A stretch of DNA of 64,000 nt, from the NCBI GenBank assembly GCA_946894095.1, contig OX335654.1, forward strand, positions 18,423,687-18,487,686. Direction: 5' to 3'. The DNA is from Incurvaria masculella (taxonomy: Eukaryota > Arthropoda > Insecta > Lepidoptera > Incurvariidae). The position numbers and the translations under genes are program-made. The notes under the pieces were generated by a model, which saw only the letters and a list, made by a program, of their open reading frames with translations, made no database searches and was not told the origin of the DNA. Each line of letters opens with the position of its first letter. Position 1 is the first letter of the stretch. Positions 32,351-43,153 of this stretch are shown piece after piece.

Positions 32351-32517
32351 ATGACAGCTACGTATGTACGTACCATTTTGTTTTATTTTGTTAATTCACT
32401 TATGTCCGTGATAGACGCGCCTAATAAATGTTATACAAATACAAATATTACTGCGAGATTGCGTTCCAGATATGTGGTTATCTTTCATAAACTAACCCGT
32501 CCTTTTTCTTGTTATAG
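32351..32517 (+). other. Possible intron end
   Basis: An AT-rich stretch ending CCTTTTTCTTGTTATAG, a good match to a 3' splice acceptor, right before the GC-rich candidate exon. The sequence before it is open in one frame but looks like non-coding DNA. Confidence 0.3.
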
Positions 32518-32691
32518 GTTGCGCCGGTGCGGCTGCTCCGCGGCGACTGCGGCTGCGGTAGCGGCTGCGGTAGCGGCTGCGGTAGCGGCTGCGGTAGCGG
32601 CTGCGGTAACGGCTGCTTTAACGGCTGCGGTAGCGGTGCGGCGGCCACACTCGCGACACAACTATCGGAACAAATAAAAAACAAATTATAG
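32518..32691 (+). CDS. Candidate 3'-terminal exon with a 12-bp tandem repeat
   Basis: Begins just after TTGTTATAG and contains about six copies of GGCTGCGGTAGC. Two frames stay open: one is Ala-rich (AAAV repeats, stop at 32675-32677), the other Cys/Gly-rich (CGSG repeats, then AAATLATQLSEQIKNKL, stop at 32689-32691). I cannot choose between them, and a simple repeat opens frames by chance. What follows is AT-rich, repeat-free DNA resembling a long 3' UTR. The Ala frame would suit a transcription-factor-like low-complexity tail and the Cys/Gly frame superficially recalls chorion tails, but no domain supports either. Confidence 0.3.
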   Translation, partial: VAPVRLLRGDCGCGSGCGSGCGSGCGSGCGNGCFNGCGSGAAATLATQLSEQIKNKL

Positions 32692-34250
32692 TAGTTTATT
32701 TTATATTATAGCGAAAAGGTCATTCTAGTCATCACCCCAATGTTGAAAGTAATCAAGTGAATCATCAATTGAAATAATTTCGTGCTGTTTTAATTTACAA
32801 CTCTAATTACAATTTACTTCAATTGAGATTGCATTTTACTTTGTTACATGACATTCTCTGTGGACAAGTTTGTATATAATGTAAAATAAATTCGAATAGA
32901 GCTTTAATAATTTTGACGGAATATTTTATACTATTTTATAATGTTATTGACAAATTTTATCTGATATGCGTATATGTACATTCTCTCAGAAAACTACTCT
33001 AAAAATGTTAATGATTTTAATGAATTAAAATATCGGACGATGTAATCATTTTTACGTGTATTTTTCTGTAAGATGTGAACTGAATATTCTTTATGGAAAG
33101 ACTTGAGATGACATATCTATAATTTTATCTACAATTTTATTTATTTTCAATTTTATTACACGCATTCGGCGTATATTTAGAATGGTCTGTTTAGAATTGC
33201 AGTTTGCTTCAGTTGATCGGCTGAGAGATTATCTGAAAAACCTTATTATTTTTATCTTAGATTAATTATTTAAAGCAACTGACTAACAATTTACTAAAAT
33301 ATTCTAAACGCATGACTTCCCAACACTCGCGAGTGTGCATGACTGATTAGATTAAGCCGATTAATTTTATCGTATAAATTATGTGAATATAATATTGACA
33401 TGTTTACTTATATAATTTTAATGAACGGATTAATATTTAATTTTACATGTTTGAATTTATTGGAGATAATTCAAGTGTCTGTATAAATATAGCAATGTTT
33501 TTATATTGAATGAATTGGATGAAGTTATTTGTCATACAATTAGAAAATGTTACTTTATTTTTAGTTACTTGCTTGCATCCCGAAACTATAGTAAACTTAG
33601 TGGTCCTAGATCCTATCTAAGTTTTAGATTTTAGTTGAAGTGCATGGTGTCCCGGGGCCAAATATATTTTCTGTAATATTTTTAAATGTGCGTTATGTTT
33701 GATCTTGTCATTATAACGAATTACAAATGTTATAGCATGATATAATTGTTTTATTGACATATAGGTATGTAACGTGTACTAGAACAAGCTTAAATAAGCA
33801 AGAACAAGGATTACTTGTCAGCAGAATAAGGGGTTGCTTAGCACAACCATTCATTATTTAAGTGTACAATAGTAACAAACTGAGCATATAGTGAAAGCAA
33901 TGCAAAGTTTCTTGTGTATGTTACCGTTAAAGCCCGATATCGGTATCCTGGAAGGAAACTACAATTTTTCTAGACGTACCCGTATCTAGTGCACTAATTT
34001 CGAATTTACGGTTAGAAAAAAATAACCTAGAATTTTCAAATAAAAAAATTATTACGTTATGTTTTTCCGAAAACGAATTTGTGGTAATTACAAAGATTAA
34101 AAAAAGCAGCGACATGGAACCCATTTTTATCGAGTCGTATTGATACAAGCTGCAATTCGTACCGAATAAGGTATTCATTCAAAGGTGTATTAAAATGTAA
34201 ATGTAGGCGATTAAAAATAATTACCTATGCTGGTGAAGTTTCTTTACGAG
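32692..34250 (+). other. Repeat-free AT-rich stretch, possible long 3' UTR
   Basis: About 1.5 kb without any of the repeat families that fill the rest of the window. It has AATAAA-type signals (for example GTAAAATAAATTCG near 32880) and TGTATATAATG near 32871, which resembles a Pumilio-type site. No gene is visible in either strand. Confidence 0.3.
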
Positions 34251-34537
34251 TTCTTCTTCACTCAGTTAATCTAATCTGCGCACCAGAAGTTTAAAGAAAT
34301 GGAAATGGATTTGAAATGACTTAGAAAACACGCTCGCCAGCTCCGTAACCATATGAGGTTGCATCAAATTGAATAGACACGATCGTTCGTGCTCAGCAAT
34401 TGGTGTGAGAAGTGATGTACCAAGAAAACCGACTTTCTCTCCAGGGTCTAACATGTGTTCGTAACTGTGATTCCACCGAGGTATTCTATAAAGACTAGAT
34501 CATGAAACGGATAAAACTAGCGCTGGCAATATCTGGG
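34251..34537. other. Unique DNA
   Basis: No gene or repeat recognised; a 62-codon minus frame without recognisable motif. Confidence 0.4.
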
Positions 34538-34775
34538 GGTCCATTCAGAGCAAGAGTGAGTTCGAGTTCGGGAGTCAGTTAACCTAAAAATAGCTGGGAA
34601 ATGTATTATTATTTAAATAACGGAATCATTATTTATACTTCCAACGTATTACGGGACAAACCAGATTTTTACCTATCTGTAATGATGTTCTAGAAGTGTG
34701 GAAACATTAACTATTTAAAAAAGTGAGTTGACATTTAGTGGTAAATTCGAACTCACTCTTACTCTGAATGGGGGT
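34538..34775 (+). mobile_element. GGGGGTCCATTC MITE, copy 1
   Basis: GGGGGTCCATTCAGAGCAAG with AGTGAGTTCGAG on the left; GAACTCACTCTTACTCTGAA on the right is the inverse, though the last bases are mutated to GGGGG. Same interior as 60886-61119 but opposite orientation. Confidence 0.75.
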
Positions 34776-36013
34776 CTGTTGCATGTGCCAATATCGACGC
34801 CCCTCGTTCAAGGTAAAATTTGCACCTTTCCCTTATCTGAAAAGCGTCAAACATTTTCACAGAAAGATAAAAACATATATCTCGACTCGTCCAGCGTTCG
34901 TTGGGTACAACTTCAAAAAAATAGAGAAACTGTTTTACGTGGAATCCGAACCACAAATCTCTTGGTCGCCTCTTACCGCCTGTTCCCAACTGAATTCTTT
35001 TTACGTGTTGGAACCATGGAGGTGACACCCGGTGGAGGTGACATTAGCCATCCATGGCTCCATGGTGTCATTACCCACAAAGCACACGAAATAGCTACAG
35101 CTCAAATGGTTTTAGTATTTGAGTGATATCCATATTATCTGCTTGTCAGATTCTCATTCTGAAATCTTATTTTTATTATTGCCATTTTGTATGGTCCATT
35201 TTTAAGGCATTTTAATAATATCTTATTATAACTATAAAACCATTTGTAATATGACTTCCGGGAAGTTTCTTGTTTGTTCTTCTTCGTCCCCGGTCACAGA
35301 CCAGACAACCAGTCTGGCAATGCTCAATGAAATGGTTGTCTGATCTGTGTCCGCGGTAGTCGAACCGTCTTGTTAATTGGCGAATCCAAGATTGTGTGTA
35401 CACGTAGGTACTGGAGGAAAATCAACGAATTACCAAACACATGACTGCTTGTACGTAGGCAAGGTGCAAACGCATAACCGGTGTTAGCTACTTTCTGTGT
35501 TGACATCAATGCTTCGATCGCCCTCGAAATATTTCATGTAAATTATAGTTTACTAACGCCCCTCCTCGGTCCACTAATTTATCTATAGCCAGATGACTTT
35601 GAAATTTATTTATGAATTTTAAAACGACATAGGCCACAGAACAACGCAATCCGTTCTGTCATCCCATAGTAGTGCACGCTACAGGAGTATGGGAATATGG
35701 GAAAACAGTTTGGATTTGAGTATTATTTACGGGACTGAGATAAATTGGTTACGTACTCGCCCACGATTTGAAAGTGATTTAAATATAAATAACAAAAAAC
35801 CAAAACAAAATATCTGTTGATACGATCGCAACCGAACTTCAGAGGATCACCCGCTGGGCTAATTAATCTGAGCATTTTATTAAAACTGTCGCGGCGTTTT
35901 GAAGTCGATAGAGAACATACGTGCATACATACATACACAGATACATTTTTACATCTGTAGACAGATAGGCCAAGATAACACCGCTAACGGTATGATTCTT
36001 TATCCAAAGCCTT
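34776..36013. other. Unique DNA, no gene assigned
   Basis: A 132-codon plus frame (34728-35126) starts within the MITE and runs into unique DNA; its content is not recognised. A small palindromic patch CCATCCATGG / CCATGG lies near 35050. The rest is AT-rich with no repeat family. Confidence 0.3.
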
Positions 36014-36161
36014 GTAGTCCCAGTTGTCACATAAATTGGCGTTCCGATCGACTGGCGTTTTCAAATGTAAAACTTCTTGAAGAAGTAAAACCACACAATA
36101 TCTTGTATGGAGTTCGACGTTTTTACGGAAAACGCCAGTCGATCGGAACAGCTGGGACTAC
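36014..36161. mobile_element. Family L MITE, copy 3 (short)
   Basis: GTAGTCCCAGTTGTCACATA with TTGGCGTTCCGATCGACTGG on the left and CCAGTCGATCGGAACAGCTG with GGACTAC on the right. 148 bp; a compact deletion derivative with good inverted ends. Confidence 0.8.
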
Positions 36162-36211
36162 GGGCTCAGAAACCTAAAATAAATCATTCCCGAAGGTCGA
36201 CCGCTCTGCAG

Positions 36212-36265
36212 CCCGACGATGCAGGAGTACTACAGCAGGTGGCCGCGGGGCAGAGGCGAGGGACG
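36212..36265 (+). CDS. Candidate small exon
   Basis: Bounded by CTCTGCAG on the left (acceptor-like) and GGGACG/GTAAGTG on the right (strong donor). An ATG at 36219 opens MQEYYSRWPRGRGEG; two other frames are also open, so the phase is unknown. The pyrimidine tract before the AG is weak. No product can be named. Confidence 0.2.
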
Positions 36266-36535
36266 GTAAGTGAAAGGTCACGGCGAAGAAGAATGTGAGT
36301 GTTTGCACAAACATTATCGTGTGGCGTAAGTGGCTGCGGGGACGGCGGCGTGATCAGCCGTAGCCACCGAGACGAGGGCGGAGCTTAGATATTCTTTGGC
36401 GGAGTCGCAAAGGGACGTAAGCGTAAATGCGCGGGTCGCATCCTCGGTCGCATCACAGTTTCGCCGTCAATCGTTTCATCAGAGTCGTTACCCTATCAAT
36501 TTCCCATACTACGGGCGATAACTGTTTCCATGCTC
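36266..36535. other. CG-containing unique DNA
   Basis: GGACGGCGGCGTGATCAGCC and AGACGAGGGCGGAGC. No gene assigned. Confidence 0.3.
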
Positions 36536-37610
36536 TTAAGGTGGCCCAACCCGCTCAACTCCCCATACAAACGGGGAAAGAAGATCAAGCCCATATTTCT
36601 TATCAGTGATCGCAAATTTTGCTCAAAAGAGCTTTATTTGATCGAACTAGATGTCTGATGACCGTTGGCATTGTAAAATTGTGTTTGGTTTCTAAGTTAT
36701 AAGGTCCGAAAGTTCGAATTTTTCGCGCGTTTTATACAGTAACTTTGGTGGTTTATTACGCAATGATAAAGTAAAAAAAATTTAAAAGGCCTACATCCTA
36801 CAGTCATCAGACATAGCCTATTTAATCAAGATTTATAATCTGTTTGGTTTTTGTTAGATTTTTGACTACAGCGGTCGTGGTTTACTTTTAGCTATAAGTC
36901 GTTTTGAAATCAAAATTTTCGTAAATCTTACCAAATCATACACTATGCACATTGTCTGCGTTGTGGGCATCTTCCTCATCACGGAGCCTCAAATATTCCG
37001 GGAGGTCACGACATTGTTGGTCACGATAAGGTAAATGGCTGAATTTGGGTTCACAGGTTAGAGACCAACCCTCTGATGCTAAATATGTCGGTCTGCCTGT
37101 TCCAAGCGGTTGCGTTATCTAGATTGGATATATAAAATAAATGTTGGAATGTACCTGCTGATGAATGTATTGATTTTCTAGAAACATTGATACCTATTAA
37201 TTATGCAACAATAACCAGTCGATTTTTTAATTAAATACTCAAATATACCTAAATTTATATCTGTGACCTAAATCGCCTATAACTTTGATATGCAATCAAA
37301 TATTTGTTAATTTTTTGTATTGCTAACAAAGTATGTACTGATACTTTCATGTTTCGTCATTTGCATACATTTACCTTATCATATATATTTTTTGTCACCA
37401 TATCTACTTTTTCAGGCGCGTTATCTACTTAACGCAACCACTTGGAACAGGCAGACTGACACATTTAGCTTCAGAGGGTTGGTCTTTATCTCGTGAACCC
37501 AGTTTCAGCCATTTACGTTATCGTTACCATTTCTGTCGCGACCTCCTAGTCTAAAAACAGAGAAGGTCCCAGAGCGCAACAGCACGGTTTTGTACAGTGC
37601 CCGCGATGCG
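36536..37610 (+). mobile_element. TTAA-A MITE, copy 2, split by F560
   Basis: Starts TTAAGGTGGCCCAACCCGCT at 36536. It is collinear with copy 1 to ATCACGGAGCCT, where an F560 element occupies 36994-37553. TTAA-A resumes with ACAGAGAAGGTCCCAGAGCG to CGTGCCCGCG-like sequence, then stops; the right terminus is missing. Confidence 0.85.
36994..37553 (-). mobile_element. F560 MITE, copy 5, nested in TTAA-A
   Basis: TATTCCGGGAGGTCACGAC to GTCGCGACCTCCTAGTCTA, 560 bp, flanked by AAA on both sides (36991-36993, 37554-37556). Its insertion is accompanied by loss of about 13 bp of the host (GTCTTATTCTTTG in the intact copy 1). Confidence 0.9.
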
Positions 37611-37696
37611 TGATGTATGGTCTGCATGTTTTAATTTTTTTTATATTCCCTTTAGATTGGAAAATATGGGCTAATAAACGTTGGAAAAAAGTGGTC

Positions 37697-38475
37697 TTTT
37701 AGGGTTCCGTACCCAAAGGGTGTCAACGGAACCCTAATACTAAGCCTTCGCTGTCCGTCCGTCCGTCCGTCGGTCACAGGGCTGTATCTAATGAACCGTA
37801 ATAGATAGGCAGCTGAATTTTCTACAAAGTGTGTATTTATTTTGCCGCTATAAGAACAAATAAGAAACATTAAAAAAAATATATTAAAGGGACGTGATTT
37901 TTCGTGTTAAGGTGGCCCAACCCGGCGGCCTTAACTCATTCGCGGGCACGGTACAAAACCGTGCTGTTGCGCTCTGGGACCTTCTCTGTTTCTAAGAATA
38001 AGACAGGCTCCGTGATTAGGAAGATGCAACCTGTCCACAAAAAAGACAATGTGCATAGTGTATGATTTGGTAAGATTTACGAAAATTTTAATTTCAAAAC
38101 GACTTATAGCTAAAAGTAAACCACGACCACTGTAGTCAAAAATCTAACAAAAACCAAATAGATTATAAATCTTAATTAAATAAGCTATGTCTAATGATTA
38201 ATCTTTTTAAGATGTTCTTACTTTATCATTGCGTAATCCACCTCCAAAGTTATTGTATAAAACGCGCGAAAAATCCGAACTTTCGGACATTACAACTTGG
38301 AAACAAAACACAATTTTACAATGCCAATGGTCATCAGACATCTACTTCAATCAAGTAAAGCAATTTTGAGCAAAATTTTGGATCTCTGACAAGAAATATA
38401 GGCGTGATCTTCTTTCCCCTTTTGTATGGGGAGATGAGCGGGTTGGGCCACCTTAAGTCTTATACTATGGTAACT
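37697..38475 (-). mobile_element. MINE copy j, split by TTAA-A
   Basis: Left part 37697-37906: TTTTAGGGTTCCGTACCC, CCGT tract, ending GTGATTTTTCGTG. TTAA-A occupies 37907-38456. The MINE remnant resumes as GTCTTATACTATGGTAAC and fades. The intact site GTGTTAAATCTTGTAC is seen in copy f. Confidence 0.85.
37907..38456 (-). mobile_element. TTAA-A MITE, intact 542 bp (copy 3), nested in MINE
   Basis: TTAA, GGTGGCCCAACCCGGCGGCC ... GAGCGGGTTGGGCCACC, TTAA. It interrupts MINE copy j at its single TTAA, so the TTAA was duplicated on insertion. The interior includes GCACGGTACAAAACCGTGCT, itself a palindrome. Confidence 0.95.
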
Positions 38476-39612
38476 GAAAGTGGTGACAACAGGGGCAAAG
38501 AATTTGAGTTTTACGTAAAGTTAAAACTTATGTTATGTTAAAAATTATGATCTCCCAAAAACTTTGGTAGGAATCATTTAAACATATTTGTTTAAATTTA
38601 CTTGTACCAAATGTATCATCTTATAACAAATTTTAAAAAAATATGTCTGATATTTTTTCGAAACATGTATTCTGTGTTGCAGAACTCGCAAAATCATCCC
38701 CAAATAAAAAAATAGATTTGTATGAAGATTTTCTTTTCCCCGTCACCGACTCTTCAGCAATCATGCTTTTTTGGTGTTGGCTTTCCTTTACCCCCAAACC
38801 TTATTCTAACGGAATCTAGGAGTACATGAACATTCGTAAATAAAACTTGACAGTTCTGACGTTTTCAAGTTGAGGTTAATGTGGGGTCACCCAAGCGACA
38901 CCCTTTCTTCTTTAATATAGAGATCCGCCAACACATTTTGTAGTCATGAGCGGCTGAGACACCGAAGGCACGGTTTTCCCTAAAGGAAAATCAATCGTGT
39001 TGATTGATTTTCCTCGAAGAAGAAAAAAACGTTCGGTGGCATTCATCTCGCGTGCGTCTCCTCGCCGCGCGCGCCGCCTCCGGAGGCGCCGCCGGTCATT
39101 GCCTTTGCCATGCGCCCTTGGCAACTCAAAACCGAAAGCGAGCTAGACTAGCGCTTAGTAGCATTTTTGTTCTTTTTAAACTTTTTATTCCTGATTTAGA
39201 ATTAAATCTTTAGCAAAAAGTGTTTGCGAGATTGAAAAAAAAAAAACTTTTGGCATTCATTAAATTCACTCAATTATTTTCACCCATTATCTCATCAAAC
39301 CGTCAGTAGATATGGTTTCAATTCCAAAAGTCTATGTGTTGTGATAATTATGAAATGTCCTGAATAAAGTACTTACATTCAATAATTCAAGAATCAAGAA
39401 GTGAAACTGGAAACTGGCAAATTGTCCACACTGGACAGAGCCCAAAAAAGAAAAAAAAAATATATAGTCACTAGCATGCGCGCGCAGCGTATCCTATACA
39501 TTCTACATGATATAGTAGGATGATTTGTCACTTTCTAAACACTTGACCTTGAGCAAACGTACGCGCTGCACCCTTCCCACGGCACATAAGTATTCCATAT
39601 CTAAATAAATAC
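38476..39612. other. Unique DNA with one CpG-rich patch
   Basis: CpG-rich at 39050-39110 (CGCCGCGCGCGCCGCCTCCG). AAGGAAAATCAATCGTGTTG / GATTGATTTTCCT near 38980-39015 is a palindrome. No gene assigned. Confidence 0.35.
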
Positions 39613-39741
39613 TAACAGCTGTATTCAGGGTGGGCGGACTAACTTTAGTACGCGTGTTAAGGTTGGACTAAACCGGTTTCTGCATGGTTAGTCCGGTGCT
39701 AATCTCGTACTGAGTTTGACAGGTGCTCTCTGAATATGACT
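39613..39741. mobile_element. Possible short MITE (TATTCAGRG ends)
   Basis: GTATTCAGGGTGGGCGGACT with AACTTTAGTACG and the imperfect inverse CGTACTGAGTTTGACAGGTG with CTCTCTGAATATGAC. Ends match at roughly three quarters of positions. Confidence 0.4.
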
Positions 39742-39839
39742 GTAAGAGTTTTTTTTAAATGGGCAATTCAAACAATCGATTCTATTAAAACAAAACAATG
39801 GCGGCAGCGACGGTCAGTGAGTTCGCTTATGATTTAGCT

Positions 39840-40208
39840 TTAAGGCTGTTCCGACCCATATAAAGTTGTTTGCACACAGAACGCAAAAAGTATTGCACTT
39901 TAAGGCACGAATTAATAATAAACGTTTAATATAGTCATATTACTTGCAGCGAAAGCAATTTCACAATTTCAGGATTATTGGTTTGGTTACAATTAATTTA
40001 AATACGATTTTTATTTAACAGCGCCATCTAACGGTGTAAAACGTCTAATCGGCAACTACAACGAAACCATTAAACCTGAAATTGTGAATATGTTTTCGCG
40101 GCAACTACTATGGCCATATTTAATATTTTTGACGAATTCGTGCCTTAAAGTGCAGTACTTTTTGCGTTCTGTGTAAAAAAAACATTGTATGGGTCGGAAC
40201 ATCCTTAA
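39840..40208 (+). mobile_element. TTAA-B MITE, copy 2
   Basis: TTAA, GGCTGTTCCGACCCATA ... TATGGGTCGGAACATCC, TTAA. 361 bp against 342 bp in copy 1, with an extra TTTTCGCGGCAACTACTATG near 40092. Otherwise close in sequence. Confidence 0.85.
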
Positions 40209-40237
40209 ACTGACTTTATCTGGTTCCCTCTTCCCGT

Positions 40238-40552
40238 AATCGATGCCTCCTACTAACACAGTATTTAAGATTATACCTACGTACATTTATTTAACGTTAT
40301 ACCTTCGTTACGGACCTTGACTGCGAAGATTGTACATTCAAATATATTGCCGTAGTCACCAAAATCGTATTTGGTATCAGACGCTAGAGCCGGTCCTAGG
40401 TTCACTCAAGTAAAAAATATACTTTTTCGTACTAAGCATGTACTTCGCTTATTCCAACAAATATTTAAAAATATATTTAATGATATATTTCGTAATAATA
40501 TACTTTTTTACTTTTCTTACTTTTCCTGTTAGTAGGAGGCATTGATGTGATA
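40238..40552. mobile_element. MITE with GATGCCTCCTACTAAC ends
   Basis: CGATGCCTCCTACTAACACA and its inverse CTGTTAGTAGGAGGCATTGATG (minus one mismatch). Its right half contains a 47-bp segment (40459-40505) found inverted and identical at 42149-42195, and a segment (40400-40452) found inverted at 14940-14990. Confidence 0.65.
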
Positions 40553-40653
40553 ATTGTACCTTTTCTTTGTAATAAACTTATTCTTTCTTTTCATAATGTG
40601 TTTGCAGGAATCCTATTGAACCACCATATTGCTTCGGTGCGATTTATTCCTGT

Positions 40654-41213
40654 TATTCCGGGAGGTCACGACATTTTTGGTCACGATAAGGTAAATGGCT
40701 GAATCTGGGTTCACAGGTTAGAGACCAATCCTATGATGCTAAATAAGTCGGTCTGCCTGCGCCACGTGGTTGCGTTAGCTAGATTGGCTAAACAATATAT
40801 ATGTTGTTATGTACCTGCTAATGAATATACTAATTGTCTGGACATATTAATACCTATTAATTTCACAACAATAACCAGTCGGTTTTATAATGAAATACAT
40901 AAATATACCTAAAGTTATAACTGTAACCTAAATCGCCTATAACTACGAAATGCAACCAAATATTTATTCAGTTTTGTTATTACCAAGCAAGTATGTACTG
41001 TTACTTTTATGCTACGTAATTTGCAACTATTTACTTTATCACATATTTTTTTATCGCGATAACTAACTTTTTCAGGCGCCTTATCCAGGCAACGCAACCA
41101 CTTGGCGCAGGCAGACCGACACATTCAGCTTCAGAGGGTTGGTCTTTATTATGTGAACACAGTTTCATCCATTTACGTTATCGTTACCATTTTTGTCGCG
41201 ACCTCCTAGTCTA
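40654..41213 (-). mobile_element. F560 MITE, copy 6
   Basis: TATTCCGGGAGGTCACGAC to GTCGCGACCTCCTAGTCTA, 560 bp, flanked by TGT on both sides (40651-40653, 41214-41216). Same length as copies 3 and 5. Confidence 0.9.
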
Positions 41214-41216
41214 TGT

Positions 41217-41917
41217 CGTCCTGCCCAGCCTGACTCGCGATTGCAACCAATCAATATTACTTTTATTGATACTTTCCGATTCAATTGCAATACAATTTAC
41301 GCTGCTCAGTTCGTTGTGCGAAAATAAAAATATTGTAGTCTTGTCCCTCTTACATATCACTTTTGAAGTTACATTTCAGCATTATTAATTTCGCCATCGA
41401 TGATATCGTAAACCTATACCACCTACCGTGTTAAATCAGCTTTAAAAATATACTATAGTTTTATTACCGGCTGTCTATGTTTGCCCTTTGTATGAGGTTT
41501 TTACAAACCCGAATGTTAATTTTAATTAATATACTCGCACAATACAAATATGTTGTTCCCTAACTTCCTGCCAATCACGCAGCAACGAACTCAGTTAATT
41601 ACTTTGATTGGGGATTCAAGCCCTAACATGCCCCCAATCACGCAAAGAAAACCCACAGTTAGCAAGAGCGAGGCTGCTATTTTGGCAGGTTCAATGAAAT
41701 GGTATTGGCTCGCTTTGCGCCGAGTTGCTATGTGCATACAGATACAGAGGCAGATGCCAACGAGTGTGTATACTCGCTGTGACCACCCAAACTTCGGTCC
41801 AAACCGGAAACCGGTCTTTGAATGAGGCACTGCAGCCAGAGACGTAGCTACGGTTGAGTGCTGCGGTGGGTACTATTACTTATGCTGTGGCGGTGGTGAG
41901 CACAGGAAGGCTCTTGG
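41217..41917. other. Unique DNA, no gene assigned
   Basis: Opposite-strand frames of 91 and 79 codons overlap at 41550-41830 and contain nothing I recognise. CCAATCACGCA occurs twice (41572, 41635). Confidence 0.35.
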
Positions 41918-42080
41918 AATTCCCTGCCCAGGAATCAGGAAACTTTTCATTTCATTTCATTTATTTAAACTTTTTGGTAGTCAAACTAAACCAAGTTACG
42001 CTATAAAAGCGGTTTTCTCGATTGAAAGATGCCTTGATGCCTGTTCACATAATTCCAAGAATAGGCCTACACATCACAGG
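41918..42080. mobile_element. Family J fragment
   Basis: GGAATTCCCTGCCCAGGAATCAGGAAAC on the left arm in two parts (under 20 identical bases each) and GATTGAAAGATGCCTTGATG with AATTCCAAGAATAGGCC on the right. A (CATTT)n run separates them. Confidence 0.55.
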
Positions 42081-42148
42081 GCGGATTCTTGACCAATCTT
42101 GCACTCTTCCGAAATGGCATGTACTTACAAACAATTGCATTAGTAAAC

Positions 42149-42195
42149 AAGTATATTATTACGAAATATATCATTAAATATATTTTTAAATATTT
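42149..42195. repeat. 47-bp segment, exact inverted copy of 40459-40505
   Basis: AGTATATTATTACGAAATAT through ATTTTTAAATATT is the exact reverse complement of a segment 1.7 kb to the left. The flanks diverge. Confidence 0.85.
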
Positions 42196-42260
42196 TAATG
42201 CAACGACCAATCAATTGGGTTTTTACCTTGCAGAAGGGGTGGCAAAAAATATTTGAGGCT

Positions 42261-42772
42261 TTAAGGTGACCCTTCTCGACGGGACGGCACAGCACAAAAT
42301 AGTTCTGTTGCGCTCTGGCACTGTCTATGTTTTAAAGAAAAAGACATTTTTCGTGATGAGGTGGATGCAACACGTCCACAAAGCAAACAATGCGCATAAT
42401 GTTTCATTTAGTTGGACTTACAAAAAAAATACATTACAAAACGACTTATATCTAAAAGTAAATCACGTACGCTGTAGTCAAAAATCAAACAAAAACTAAA
42501 TTGATTTTGAATCTTCATGGAACAAGCTAGGTTTGATTACTAAGATTTTTTTGATGTTTTGTTTTATCATTCAGTAATTAACGACCACACTTTTTGTATA
42601 AAACCTGCGAAAATTTCAAAGTTTCGGACCTTATAACTTGGAAATCAAATACAATTTTATTGTTCATTGACAATAGCCATCAAATATATAGTTTTATCAA
42701 ATAAAGCTATTTTGAGTATAATTTTGGATCTCTGACAAGAAATGTGCTTAAATGATCTTCTTTCCATTTAAT
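42261..42772 (-). mobile_element. TTAA-A MITE, copy 6, old
   Basis: TTAAGGTGACCCTTCTCGAC at the left; GTTGCGCTCTGGCACTG, GTCCACAAAGCAAACAATGC, AAAACGACTTATATCTAAAA and GATCTTCTTTCCATTTAATG follow in order. Many substitutions; the right terminus is lost. Confidence 0.8.
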
Positions 42773-42774
42773 GA

Positions 42775-43153
42775 AAACTCCACTGTGCGACCTTTATGGC
42801 GCCAAAGAAAAATCCAACATTATTTTGTATTATTTCTGATAGTTCATAAAAAAAATTAATACAGGCTGTAACATCAGCCAACAGAAAACATCAAGATACT
42901 TCCAATGCTATGGGTTGGAAGTATCGTGACGAAAAAAGAGATCCTAATTTCCAAATTGTATCATTTTCATTCCAAGTGACCCCTCTGCCTTTCATCAATG
43001 TGGGTAGGGTATTTGATTTGTGAAGAATTAGGAAATGTTTAATCAATTAAAAGATTTAAAGCAGGCAAACCCCGTCGGGCAAACCCACATTGGAACTTAC
43101 AATATTATTGATGTGTCCTGTTTTAGTCTTCCGAAACTCCCCATAGGCCGTTT
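42775..43153. other. Unique DNA
   Basis: A small inverted pair GATACTTCCAATGCTATGG / GGTTGGAAGTATC near 42895-42925. Nothing else recognised. Confidence 0.4.

Noticed and set aside
32478..32684. Minus-strand PLPQ-repeat protein
   Set aside because: It is the opposite strand of the 12-bp tandem repeat; no start context or domain, so no better than the two plus-strand readings.
32554..32691. Chorion-type Cys/Gly protein tail
   Set aside because: Gly-Cys spacing differs from known high-cysteine chorion tails and no central chorion domain or signal-peptide exon is visible.
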